A stretch of 64,000 bases of DNA. Source: Siniperca chuatsi (Eukaryota > Chordata > Actinopteri > Centrarchiformes > Sinipercidae). The position numbers and the translations under genes were made by a program. The stretch's first letter is position 1. Each line of letters begins with the position of its first letter. The notes under the pieces were generated by a model. That model made no database searches. It had not been told where the DNA came from and was given only the letters and a program-made list of their open reading frames with translations. The stretch covers positions 20,218,501 to 20,282,500 of the forward strand of contig NC_058042.1 of assembly GCF_020085105.1 (NCBI RefSeq), given 5' to 3'. Positions 1-11,900 of this stretch are shown in pieces.

Positions 1-218
1 GCTGTTCACCAGCTGCTACTTTTAGGCCACAGGCCCTCCAACGTTTTTCAGGCAAGTCGGCTGACAGGTCCCTGATTCAAATCTCTCTGTGGCTGGAAGG
101 AGAGATTCACTCCATCCTTCTCTGCTGCTTTTAAGCAGGAGGCATCCTCCTGTTTTTGAAGTGTTGAACTTTGTTGTTTTAAGTTGTTTTTTTTTAAATC
201 GAGCCTGTCAAGGCTGGA

Positions 219-3200
219 TCATCGACATGCCTGCTGCACTTGATTAATTAGCTCTCCAAAGCGATCAAAGAGCCCCTCTACCCAAGCTCCATTCTGCAGA
301 CACTTCTGTACCGTCTCCTCCTGCCCCAGGTCCCCCGCCTGCACCCGCAGAGACGCAATCTGAAGGGCGGAACCACAAACAGAAAAAAATCAGAAAAGAG
401 CTTAATACAGCAAGTTTCACCAGAATAATCTAAAGTTAAACTTGCAAAATATTTCTTGTCAGCGAGTAAAATCTACACCCACTTAGCACCTAGACAGAAA
501 ACAGCTTGTTAAAGTCAACACAAGCTAGCACGGTGAGCACACACATGTATCACAATGTCTCACCTCGTCCTTACACATGAGGTACGTGTGATACTTGTAA
601 TGCTGCAAAGAGTGGTACAGAGAGAACCATTGAGTTTTCTGCTGGTCCACTGTATACTCCTAGAAAGGGAAAAAGCAAAGTCTTAAAATGCTTTTTCAAG
701 GACATTTGAAAATTCTATTTTTTTTCCTTCCAAATATTAGTCTAATAAGAGACAGCATGACAGGAAAGGGAACAGTCAGTGCCCAAAAGAATAAAAAATG
801 AGAAACACAAAATGGTGACACTGTGCCCTCTGCTGGACATATATTGAGAGCACAGTGAATCTGACCCAAAAATCATTGTCTCACCTGTGGCACTTTGTTA
901 GGCATCTTGTGGGGCTTCATGGTTTTCTTGTTGTAGGCCTTCCCACTGAGACGCACCTTAAAGCCCGGGGTTTCCCCATCCTTCTTCAGTTCAGTCACCA
1001 CAGAGATCTCTGGGAAGCTGTCTAGAGCCGTCTGAAGACAGAGAACAGGAGAGTCACTGAGGTTCATATACCGCAATCAAGGTCCTGTACCTTTGCTTTT
1101 CTCTTTGTCAACAAAATAGATCCAGAGTTCATGTTTGTAAGCTTTTTACTTTTAAGCCCTTTGGAGTGAAAATAATGCCCATGAAAGAAAAAGACTTTGC
1201 AGTGCATTAACTCAGTATTGAAATACCGCTAATCTCAGTTTACCTAACAACAGAAGTGGCTTTCGCCGCTTATGATTTTGCCTTTTGTAATCGAAGAGAT
1301 ACATCCTAAAACTAAGCCATTTGATCATGAAAACTCTACTTGAAAGGTCATGGTTCATGAAAACTGAACTTGAAAACTCTATCATCACATTTAAAAATAT
1401 TTCTTCCACTGCTTTACCAGAGAACTCAACCCAATAATATGCAGTTTCTAAGACATGCCCACCTTTAGGACCTGCCCTATGTGCAGTTTGTGAAGCAGGC
1501 GTTTCCTGTTGTCAGTGATCATCCCATCGACTCTTTTCATATGTGGCAGCAGCAACTCGTCTAAAACAAGGCAAGACACATTTTTTTCCATTCAGTTTTT
1601 GGCCTACTACGAAGCCAATAGCTCAATAGAAAAACAACAGCTCAATGCCCAGAAAGTCAATTCATTCACCATTTGCCCTTTCAAGTGCCGTCATCACATC
1701 CTCGTCTAAGGCTATGCTGATGAGCAGTTCCACAAAGCTCTTGAATGTCTCCTTCATGGTTCGCGTGTTGAGGAACCGTGAAGCAAACGGCACTGGAGGG
1801 TTTAACTCTAAGAGTGTGAGAGATCAAAGATCAGGATCAGGCATCAAGAGGCAAGAGATTTAGATTACAACAATATCAACTTATATCCAAACTAGATTTA
1901 ATGAGAAAAGTAAAATGGCTTCTTCACCATCATCTTCACCGCCCTCTTCGGCAGATGATCCTGAGGCAGTAGGTGAAAACTCCTCCTTCCATTTCCTCCT
2001 CTTCTTAGGTGGGGGCTCTGCTCTGGGCTTGAGTTGTTTGAGTCGAGGCTTTTGGCTCTGGGAGACTGAGGAAGGGGTGGCTGTCAAGCCCAGCAAAGTT
2101 TTCACCTGAACACCCCTGAGTGGCAGAACAAAGACAGTTACACCACTGTCATGTTTCAAAAAATAATTGAATTTCATCAGTCAATACTCTTAGTACCTCG
2201 TACCTTAGCGAGTTCATAGGTTTGCAGCGTGGCTTTCGACTACAAACTCGTACATACTCCCTTTTGTTAACTGTGTCCAAGAACTTCACATATACCCTCT
2301 GGTACATGGTCTTGGCGTCACCAAAGTATCCAAGATACTACACGCACAAAGAAAAACAACATGTTACCTGTCGCAGAATAAAGAAAAGGAATTTGAATGA
2401 TCAAATACTCCTACGTGCATACATGGGTCTGATTTTACGTACACTGTTTGTGGCTGAGAAGACTCTCTTTCCATCTCTCAATTCAGGCACAAATTTCTGC
2501 AGAAGAGCCTTCTGGACTTTCCAGATAGCTGGAGGCTCACAGCCTGCCCTCATTGTCACCTGGCAGAATAGGATTCAATATGTAGCAACGGTTGCAGTAT
2601 AAGGAAATTAAACAATGAATGTTCAGCTATGAGTGTACACAAGACATGACTATCCTTCCACAATTCTGGGTTGAGCATCTTAGGTGTTACGGGAAAAGTG
2701 GGGGGTGGCGCCTTCAGTGACAAGTTTCATTAAAATAAGGTCAACTACACTGGCAGAAGGTAATATAGTTTAGTTCTGACATGCTGCATTCAACGTTTAT
2801 TACAAGCATCCTCATCTATAAAACCTTTTCCACTTTGACCACTTAAGCAAAATTCTGCTGAACACCAAAATCCATGTTCACAAACATTCATTTTCCATCC
2901 ACGCTTTTCCAGGCTGTACCTTCAAGATTTCGATATCCTCATTCCTGACGACAAACTCATCTCTCTCCCGGTACATTCCCTCCCCTCCGCTGTCCGACAG
3001 CTCCTCATCGGTCAGTCCCTCAATGGCCACACTCATCAACTGCACAGCCAACTGGCCCGGTGGGGTCTCTTTGGACTCCTCTTTGGCCACAAATGCAGTC
3101 CCTCCTGAGAAGGCGTTTGCTGTCTGTGTAGGAGTGACTACCTGTGACAAACAGGTCTCAGTAACGGTGTGTGGCATGGTGGGAACTTGGTCTGGCTTTA

Positions 3201-6200
3201 TCATCGAACCAGGGTTTTGGTTATCTGGAGAAGGGTTGCAAATATATGAATGTGTTGAAGAAATACATTTTCAGAAAGAAAGTACACTCCTCATATGTAC
3301 AATAAATCAAGAGATTTCAAACAGCAATCATCAAAGAGAAAAATAAAAACTCAAGTTCACAGACAATGCATATTACCAAAACAACTAACACGTAAGAGTA
3401 CTACTGATGTCTTAAGTATGATGAAGTTTAAAATAAACAGCACAGCAAAGAGAATACTATTGACATTTTTGCATGACATCACACTGGGAATCATAACAGC
3501 AAAGATGGGAGAGACAACATGTAACAAAAGGTTAGTGAACCACCTTTTATGTTTTGCACTTCAATGCCGTAAATACACAATGTCTATGGAGCTTAGTGTG
3601 ACATTTGTGATTGGGGTCTGGACAAACAGTTCTCTATTATCTTGATTCATGTCCATCCACAGTGCACTGACAGCATGACTGGGTATTGAATCTGAATACT
3701 GCTTTGGTACTGACCGAAATGTGCCTCCCTCCTTTAATTGAACACCGAATAAACTGTCAAGTACTGAAAACTGGTGTTGGATGCCTGGTTAGCTTCCTGG
3801 TCCTATTTACTTATTTTTTGATCAGATAGTTTGTGATTTAAATCAACATTTTGCCAATTTTAGGCAACGTTCTTGTACAGCTGCTTGTGTTAAGACAACA
3901 TTTAACATTTGAGAACACCAGCTCTCTTTGTTAGCTCTCTATCTTGTGGGGATTTGTTATTATTTTCAAAATTTTACAAAATACATTATATTTGAAAACA
4001 CAATCAACAGATTAAGAATACTATAAAAGATTGTAGGCTGATGCTCTGATAACCATATTGGCAGCTCTTGACAAGCTTAAACAGGGTATCATTACCTGCT
4101 CTGATTTTCCGATCTGAAGACTCATCCAGAGCTGAAAGCGCTGAGCTGATGCTGTTTCTCAGGGCTTGGTTCTTCCCAGTGTTTTCCTCTTCATCTGAGC
4201 TGAACGATGGCAGAGTCTCCAAGTTCTTTTGCAGATCTTCATCCAGACGTTTCTGCTGAGTGTTCGCTCCTTGACTCTCCTGTGGAATCAAGGGCCCGGG
4301 CAGAGTCTGCAGTTTCGGAGGCAAAGAAGGCAAAGTACATGGCGGTGGTTTGGACGAGATGCAGGGCTTTCTCTGGCGACTAATAGTTCGTGTAGGACTT
4401 GCAGAGTATTGCTGTTTAGGGCCAGATTTGATGAAGTCGAGGAAAGAGCCAATGAAGCCAGTTTTGACCTCTGGCTGTTTCTCTTCCACTTCACGGATCT
4501 TCTGCCTCATTCTCTCCTGCTGCGGACAGCCATCATATACACTGTGTGAGGAAGATGGCGAGCTAACCTCACTACCCCTGGTGTTTTGCCGCTTTGCTTG
4601 TCCACTGCGCTTGGCTGGTCTGGCCTGTCCACTATCCTCCTCAGGACCACCCGGTTTGGTCAAGGACTTAGAGCGAGCTTTCTTTTTAGGAAAGTCTTCG
4701 CCGCCTGGGCATTCCATTAGGCCATCCTCTGTTTTAATACACTTTGCATTCCCTTTAACTCTGTTCTGGAGACCTGAGGGGTCATACACCTGCCCGGCTA
4801 AGTGATAACCATTCTCAGAGCTCCCTCCATCGCCATTTGTGTCAAGCTCAGAACCACTGTTGTGGTGAATAGACTGACCCTGACAGTCTGTGGCCATCTG
4901 AGCTCCATTTAGTGTCATGGTCATGGTGTGGGAGTTAGTGTTGGTGATGATTGAATGTTGTGCTGAGGAGAAACTAGGTGACATGTGCCTTATATCCACA
5001 GTATGGAAGTGACCTTTAGAATCAACTGGGCTTGCCATCACTGCCATTTCAGCCTCAGCAGAGGATGTAGCTTTGACAAAGTCTTGTGGTGTGACGCCAC
5101 AGGCCGCTACCGTGGCAGCCAGGATGTCGTCAACATTTGACAAAATATTTCTGTCATCTGCAAGTAGCATGGAGTCAGGGAAGCAAATAGAGTTGAGAGC
5201 AAAGTGGTTCTTGGCATCATTTGGTTGCTGATTTGCCGACTGGCTGTAGTGGTGTTTAGAGGAATCAGGGCACCCTGAACTCTGTTCAGACACTACTGTG
5301 CCCTGCTGACTCTGGGTTTCAGTGACACTGGGACCCAGCAATTCTCGATCCATCTGAAGATACTGGACATGAACAGGGCCCAAATCTTGGGCTGGTTGGA
5401 TACCTTGCACTGATACCACCTTTGAAGTGTTTTGACCATGGTGGACAATGGGCTGCTGGAGCAGAATCATCTGGTTATGGTCGAGGAGAACCTGAGTGCT
5501 GGGGACCGTGATAAATTGGGTGTGGGCTGCTGAGGTCTGGCTCTGAGACTGACTATGATTCTGGTGGTTTTGTTGATGTGGCTCAGGAGATTTTAGGTGG
5601 AGAGGGTGCTGCTTGAGCTGCTCTGAGCTAAGGGGTACATGTGAAGATATAATACTGGAGTTTGTAGTTTTTGTGTTGGCAGTCCCCTGACCATTGGTAC
5701 TGCTTAGATGGATGTGCTGTTGGCTCAGAGAACCCATCCTTTCACCCTTTACCTGTGCTGTGTTTGCATGACCTAGTCCCATGAGCTGGTCATCAGAACG
5801 TGAATTGCTTCGGATAACGCTTTGTGTTTTGTGATGATCGTCCATTTTTGAAAAAACATAGATGACATTGTTGTGAGCAGACATATTGCTAGCTGCAGCA
5901 GAGGCCTCCATAGATGCCTGCTGGAGAGCATCTAGGCCCCGGATAGGAAGCTCTTCAAGTTTCTGTTTGCCATATGTTGGCTTTAAGTCCTGTATTGAGG
6001 ATCTGACGTTATTCTGTAAGGCTTGAGCAGTTGAAGAGTAGGTAGGCAATGGTGCAGACAAAATATATTTATGGGACTGTGTCTGCTGCTGGGACAGAGC
6101 GTCATGTGTCTTACCCCCCACTGAGGCCTGCATGAGGGTGTAGTCCTGTGTAGAATTTGATGTGGGCAAATTCCGCACACATGTGGGTGGGTAAGAGTTA

Positions 6201-9200
6201 AGGGATTGGTTAAGGGATTGTCCTGTGGTGTAGTTTTGAGACTGAGTCACCGAAGCTTGCCCCTGTGACTGAGATGTAAAAGTCACATTTGGGGCACCCT
6301 GAGAGTGGGATGCGGGGTAGCTCTCAGAGAGATTCCCCTGACACAAACCCTGGACCTGGGCTCCATACTGGATCTCCTGCTCCTGGCTCAGCCCGGGACT
6401 GGAGGAGTAAACAAGTGTCTGACTAACAGATGCCACATTGTCAGACTGGCTGGAGAGGGAAGGCAGAGTCTTGTAAAGGGGGGAGAGTTTATCTGAGATG
6501 GAATGGGAGGGCTGTGACTGTGTGTGAGGGGTGATATAGGTTTGAGACAGACTACTGGACATTAGACTAGATAGCTGGACTGACTGCTGATTAGCAATCA
6601 CTGAGTTCTGCTTCTGTCCTGGGGAGGAATAATGTTCAGGAGACCCCCCTGTCAGGTTCTGAGAGTGCTCGTGACTCTCTTCACCCCCAGCAGGGTGTGG
6701 AGCTAGTTTGGAAGAGCAGTCTTTAGCCTTCGGCAAAGAAGTGGACGAATAAGCTTGAGTTACTGAGTCTGTTTTGGGTTGTGGAGCACGATTGACCCCT
6801 TGAGAGGAATCTGCCCCTGTGGACACGGGGGTCTGACGGGACGGGTCCTGCTGGTAGGACACATCTGCTTCACTGCCAGAGCCAAAGTACCCCTGCAAGG
6901 AGTGCTCTGAATTGGGCAATTGCTCTGAGGCCGCATGGCTGCTGGAAGGCCTCTGGTGGTGTTTGATTACACTACATTCACGCTGAAGAGCTCTTTCGAT
7001 AGAGCCTGAGAAAACCGTGGCCCCATAGGGTTGAGGGACACCATGAGGGGCAGGCAGGGCAGAAGGTAGCAGGCTGAACTGGGGTTGTAGGAGGTGGGGG
7101 GCAGACTCCTGGGCTGAACGGTAAGTGGAGGATTGGACTGGCAGAGCTGAGCTCAAAGCGGGGCCAGGGAGATGATTGAAGGCCAATGCAGTGGGAAGCA
7201 CAGTCTGGCTTGATTTGAGATGGAGGAGGGGGTCATGGTGAGAAAACAGGCCATTGGTGGAAGTGCTGAAGGCAGGATCCTGGAGAGCCAAGGAAGGGTT
7301 GGTAGAATAACTCCTGGAAGGGTAGGCACCAGTATGCTGATAGGACGACAGAGCAGCAGGAGAGGGGAAAGTGGCAGTAGAAGGCAGGGCACCGGTCAAA
7401 TACAGCTCTGTGGTGGAGGAGTTGGTACCTGCATTGCACAGAATAGACAATGTAAAGACAGGACAGGCAACTTGAAAGGATATAATCCAAGCACAATAAA
7501 TTAAACCTGTGTACACAATAGATACAACTTGAAATAAACCAAAAAATTGTAAATACTGACATCACCAACCAACTTAATTTTGTTCAGTAAAAGGCTTCTC
7601 CAGGTGCTTTTAAGAGCTATGACCTAGTTCCATGTTCAGCCCTAATTTGCCCTAATCAGCCCTAACATGCTAATGCTAATTGTGTCAATAGTTTAGAATT
7701 TTTACAACAATCCTTTAGTTGCATCAGCGAGCCTTATAGGTAATTTATTTGAATCTTCTTTTATTTATTTTTTTATTCGTAGTCCATCCCCTATTAGGGG
7801 TAAATATGTAAAATTACCTGGTCTAATACACAATAGCATTCTGGACTTTGGATCGTAGATTAAATGATTAGATTCTTGGAAGAGCTCTATCAGTGAATAT
7901 GTTTCTCGCAAATACACATAAACACCATATATAGACGTAGCTTTCTCAATAAAAAAAAAAAAACGGGTAATGTGTTCACAACTCAGTGTCACATAGAAAA
8001 TCAGCAGCTTTTGTAGGTCATATAGGTTATGTTAAATAAAATAAAAGGCCGACATTCATAGTAAAAATAGAAATATTTGGCTAAACCACAATAGGTGGTG
8101 TCTATTTAAAAACACTGAACAAGTGGATGTGTTCTCACCAGCAGGCCAGGATGGGGGTCTAAAAGGAGGAAGCAGTGAGGCACTAACAGGACCAGCCTGA
8201 AGGCTTCTAGACTCCATGGCTGACAGGAAGCTCATGATCGAGGTCTCAGAAGTATTACTGCTTGAGTCAAGTGTTCCTGACAGTAAAGAAGAAAAGAACG
8301 ATGACCATAGAAATGGGCAACAAAGTAAACACAATCCTATGCGATAGGTAAATCAGAGCGTTAAAAGGGTTAGTTCAACCAAATTGCAAAAATCCTGTAT
8401 CGGTCAGGCTATGATATCTACTCATGCTGACAGTTTTGGTTTTATTTGATAAGGTTTAAGATATCTGCTTCTGAGATTTCTGCCTCCACTCTAATACAAT
8501 AAAGAATTTAGTTTGCGGTGCTCAAAGCATTTAAAAATGACATGCTGAAAAAAATGCATAACAAAAATTAGGTTTGTAATGGAACTAGTTTCTACTGAAG
8601 AAATCATCCCAATTAAAACTATCCACAGCAAGGCCTGTGTATTATCCAGACACATTACTGTTAAAAAGTAGTTTTTCAATTCCATTTACATCCATTATTT
8701 TGATTGGTGGCACATGCATCACAGGGGGATATCTCAAAAAATCAAAGCATATAAAACCAAAAATATCAGCATGACTAGATGCCACTAGGGGATAAGTGAC
8801 AAAGTAAGTAATAAGTAAGTAATTTGGGTGAACTGGCCCTCTCAAAACAATGTGTATAGCATTCATAACTCACCTGCTGCAGCAGGAAGGTGTGACGTAG
8901 TGTAGGTGGGAAGCTGGTGGGTGGAAGTGTAGCTTTGCCGCTGGAGGAGCTCTGCATCAAGGTGTGCTGCACCATAACTGGAACTGCATCAATACACAAA
9001 CACATACATCAGAACTCTTATCTTCACAAGCAGCAGTGAAGCACCCAACTATGTATGACCCAAGTAATGACTTCTCTTGTCACACACAACAGCCTTGATT
9101 TCAAGTATTAATTCTGTAAAGTCTTGGCTGTCTACTGAGTGACAAACTCAGTAGACCCACACCTTATTTGCTCTATGAAGCTCTATGAAGCATGCTTTGA

Positions 9201-11650
9201 AAAAACGTGCTAAAAACAGTTTATAACGCGATTCAGTCCAAACCCTACATGTGCCTAATGCATTACCCATTTCAATTGATGTGGTAAAAATGCCTGAACT
9301 ATTCTTGAACTCTTGAATTATTTTACTCATGTTGCAAGGGCTCACGCTGCTAAAGGTAAATTATTTATACAAAACATAGCACACATTTTAGGCTACCACA
9401 AATATGAATAACAATTGGCATATTAGTTTGTATTCTATATCAACCACTTTGGCAAGTAACGAACTATAGTTAAGAAGTTCACAATTCTTACATGTAAAAA
9501 TCTGAACGACTATTTAAACTGTGGTTTGTGTGCTGTTGATGTCCAAAAATAAAAATTGATTGCTCTACTTGGTGGGAGGTACTATGATATTTTGCCTGAG
9601 CCAATTAGGAAAAAAAGTTTAATATCTGACATATGACTTTGAATTCTCTTGGGAGAAAATTCACAGGAAACAGAAATAAAATCAGAGGTAATCAGATGCA
9701 GCCAGCCTGAATCAAAGTGTTCCCTTTTTGCCTGAAGGTAAACATCTGTGGAAGAACACAGAGGTGAAAGGGAGTCATCTGCCTCTTTTTCTGGTCCTTT
9801 CAACAGACACACACACCAGCAATCTCCTGTTATAAAACTCTTCTCTGCTATTTGACTATAAAGTTGAGAAAAACAAATGCAACATATAGCCAAGCCCAAT
9901 ATACACTCCCTGGCCACTTTATTAGGTACACCTATATAATTTAATGCAATCCAATACAACATATCTGCCACATATTCTACATTTCTGAAGATTATAATGT
10001 TCAGTTTTTGTTGACATGGTCAGAGAGGGGTTAATTTAACTGTATGTTTATTACTGAGTTCGTAGTTAGTGGTGGTGTTGTACTGGACTGCATTATATTG
10101 AATGGGGTTTCTAATATTCTTCCCTCCTCATGATTATAAATGGGGAGGGCAACACATTAGAAGCACCTCTCAATATAATGCCATCCAGTAGATCACTACT
10201 GCAAAGTACAACCTCAATAATAAACATATATTTCAATTATTACCTCTATGACAGGGTCAATCAAAACTGAACATTATTATCTTAGTAAAGATAGGATCTA
10301 TGGTTGAGCTGTTGTATTGGATTGCATTAGATTTTACAGGTGTACCTAATAAAGTGGCCACTGAGTGTATATCAGTTGATCAGTTAGTTTCCTAAGCAAA
10401 AATAGCTAATGATGTATGGAGTAATTATTCATTTTTTAGATTTGGTGATTGTTTTCGGCCTGTAAAAAATAAAATAATACCAAATGTGTGTGTCAATTTA
10501 TCAGTGTCTAGTTTTAGTCAAATCAACAGCAACACAAACTCCAGATATTTGGGTCATACTAATATGAAAACTAAGATAATATTTTCTGAATTTGTAATCA
10601 GCACATTCATGGTATATTTTACTTGTTTAATCATTATAGTCAACTGATTGTAGACCGCTTTGATTTTTGTCATTCAACCCACAATTATGTGTTGATGAGT
10701 AATCATTTCTGTAGACTAATTTAGTGGGTCATCTTACTTTATCTGCTCGGCCTCTCTCTCTCAATACTGTAGGAGGGTTAACTTTAGTGCTGCTATTTTG
10801 TGTGCTGCTTGTGAGCACAATCTGACTTATTCGTAGCAGATACTACAATTTTGTCATTGATCCCTGTTCATTATTACAATATGTAGTAGATCATAATACA
10901 ACTGTCTTGAGTTTGACAAGTTAGAACTTTACAACTTTGGCAAGTTTTGCGGCTACATTTACTCTATTTTATAAAATATAAAGTAAGTTATAATAATGTC
11001 AAAGATAGTAATGGACCTATAACGCTTATAACTAAAATAATGGCACAACTAACGTTATGTAGACTTCGACACGTCGACTCTTTGGTAACAGCACCAATAG
11101 CTATGTAACGTAACCATTAACGTTAATTTGAAGTACCATAACTGACATGACTAGCATTGGTGGCTAGTTACCTATCTTGTTTTGGCGTTGGCGAGCACCT
11201 GTGGGTCAAGAAAGCAGGCCGATAAATTGCTAGTTTAAACTGCCTAGCTGGTCAACTCATTACAGATATTAAATAAATTACTCTCTAGTTTGTACAAACT
11301 ATATACATGGCCATGCTGAGGAGACGGTGTGCTAGCGAAAGCTAGCAAGGTGGGAGACAGTAACAAACTAAGAAACCACTGATAAGTCAAAGTCTCTACA
11401 ACTCCGATCAAATTCCGAAATTTCACCAATTCCTCCAGTGTTCCCGATAACAACAAGGACCTCCGCACTTTTCTCCAAGAGCAAAGCTAGGCCCTCCATC
11501 ACCGAGATTTCCTTCGGAAGGTGCCCTCTCCTTCATCTTTTACCTTGGCTTGACACTAGCTGTGCTGCGGTCATAGGCCCAAGAAGCTACGGTCTGTGCT
11601 GGTGGAGCCAGCGCGTCCGCAAAGCTGGAGGTCGGGTAGTTCCTGTCCAT
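219..11650 (-). CDS. qser1: QSER1, glutamine/serine-rich protein 1, complete, 13 coding exons
   Basis: Coding exons in transcript order: 11650-11544, 8983-8874, 8276-8139, 7428-4096, 3224-2920, 2559-2443, 2337-2204, 2115-1928, 1807-1670, 1560-1463, 1031-885, 659-564, 359-219. All junctions are GT-AG and all phases agree; the product is about 1683 aa (human about 1735). The N-terminus MDRNYP matches the mammalian start; an ATG directly upstream (11653) is an alternative. The 3333-bp exon encodes a long low-complexity Gln/Ser-rich region (residues about 119-1229). A basic stretch PKKRRKWK near residue 1445 looks like a nuclear signal. The conserved C-terminal DUF4211 region (about 1478 onward) carries [30 protein letters not shown] and AYNKKT. 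Known of the family: QSER1 is a paralogue of PRR12 and acts with TET1 to keep bivalent promoters and enhancers free of DNA methylation. The first intron (8984-11543) contains a palindromic MITE. Identification is secure; the donor at 1928 has an alternative at 1940. Confidence 0.96.
823..836 (-). promoter_or_regulatory. CTCF-like core motif in a QSER1 intron
   Basis: Read on the minus strand, these 14 bases are CCAGCAGAGGGCAC, a full match to the CTCF core consensus CCASYAGRKGGCRS. The motif lies in the intron between QSER1 exons 659-564 and 1031-885. A motif match alone does not show binding. Confidence 0.4.
4096..7428 (-). other. qser1: QSER1 giant internal exon (exon 4)
   Basis: A single 3333-bp exon holds two thirds of the protein. 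It is open throughout with a phase-1 start and end. The acceptor follows AATGCAG and the donor is GCAG/GTAATG. Composition is dominated by Ser, Gln, His, Thr and Pro with no folded domain that I can see, apart from a Lys/Arg-rich patch near residues 1064-1090 (KKKARSKS and following). Long open frames on the other strand within it are shadows. The open frame continues past both splice sites by chance (to 7516 and 4004), so those outer limits are not real. Confidence 0.93.
9131..9155. repeat. Perfect 10-bp hairpin in QSER1 intron 1
   Basis: Two 10-base arms (TCTACTGAGT and its exact reverse complement) flank a five-base spacer. A short direct repeat (CTCTATGAAG twice) follows at about 9171-9190. 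No function is evident. Confidence 0.5.
9901..10370. mobile_element. Palindromic (fold-back) MITE, about 470 bp, in QSER1 intron 1
   Basis: The left end (ATACACTCCCTGGCCACTTT) and the reverse complement of the right end (ATACACTCAGTGGCCACTTT) agree at all but two positions over 20 bases. The match continues inward through TATTAGGTACACCT and beyond. The interior is also largely self-complementary, for example TGTTCAGTTTTTGTTGAC on the left against GTCAATCAAAACTGAACA on the right. TA dinucleotides adjoin both ends, compatible with Tc1/mariner-type insertion. There is no coding capacity. I recognise the terminal sequence as a common teleost repeat but do not assign a family name. Confidence 0.85.
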
Positions 11651-11900
11651 CATCCGGTGAAAGATTCACTTCCCCGACGGAGCTTCGTGGAGAAGCGGAC
11701 ACACATCGTAGCAGCCCGGGTCCGACCGACCGACCGACCGAGCAGAGCAGGCTGTCCGGTCAGAGCACTGTACAGTCCGCAAAGCCGCCCCGAAGCTGTG
11801 CTATATCCTGGATAAAAGTGTACAGTTGGCCCTCTGAGTGATTTCGTTAATTTTTGTTCATCTCCCGTCATGGAGAGCCGTACAAACCTTGCATGGTTTC
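11541..11900 (-). promoter_or_regulatory. QSER1 first exon and probable CpG-rich promoter/5' UTR
   Basis: The area around and upstream of the QSER1 start codon is clearly richer in CG dinucleotides than the surrounding A+T-rich DNA, as expected for a housekeeping-type promoter. It includes a short perfect tandem run of the tetramer CCGA at about 11726-11741. No TATA box was recognised. The transcription start cannot be placed from the sequence alone. Confidence 0.45.

Noticed and set aside
2222-2602. Plus-strand 126-codon frame at the QSER1 3' exons
   Set aside because: Antisense to two verified QSER1 exons.
4229-7504. Several open frames overlapping the QSER1 large exon on either strand
   Set aside because: Shadows of a long, low-complexity coding exon whose frame is fixed by splicing and homology.
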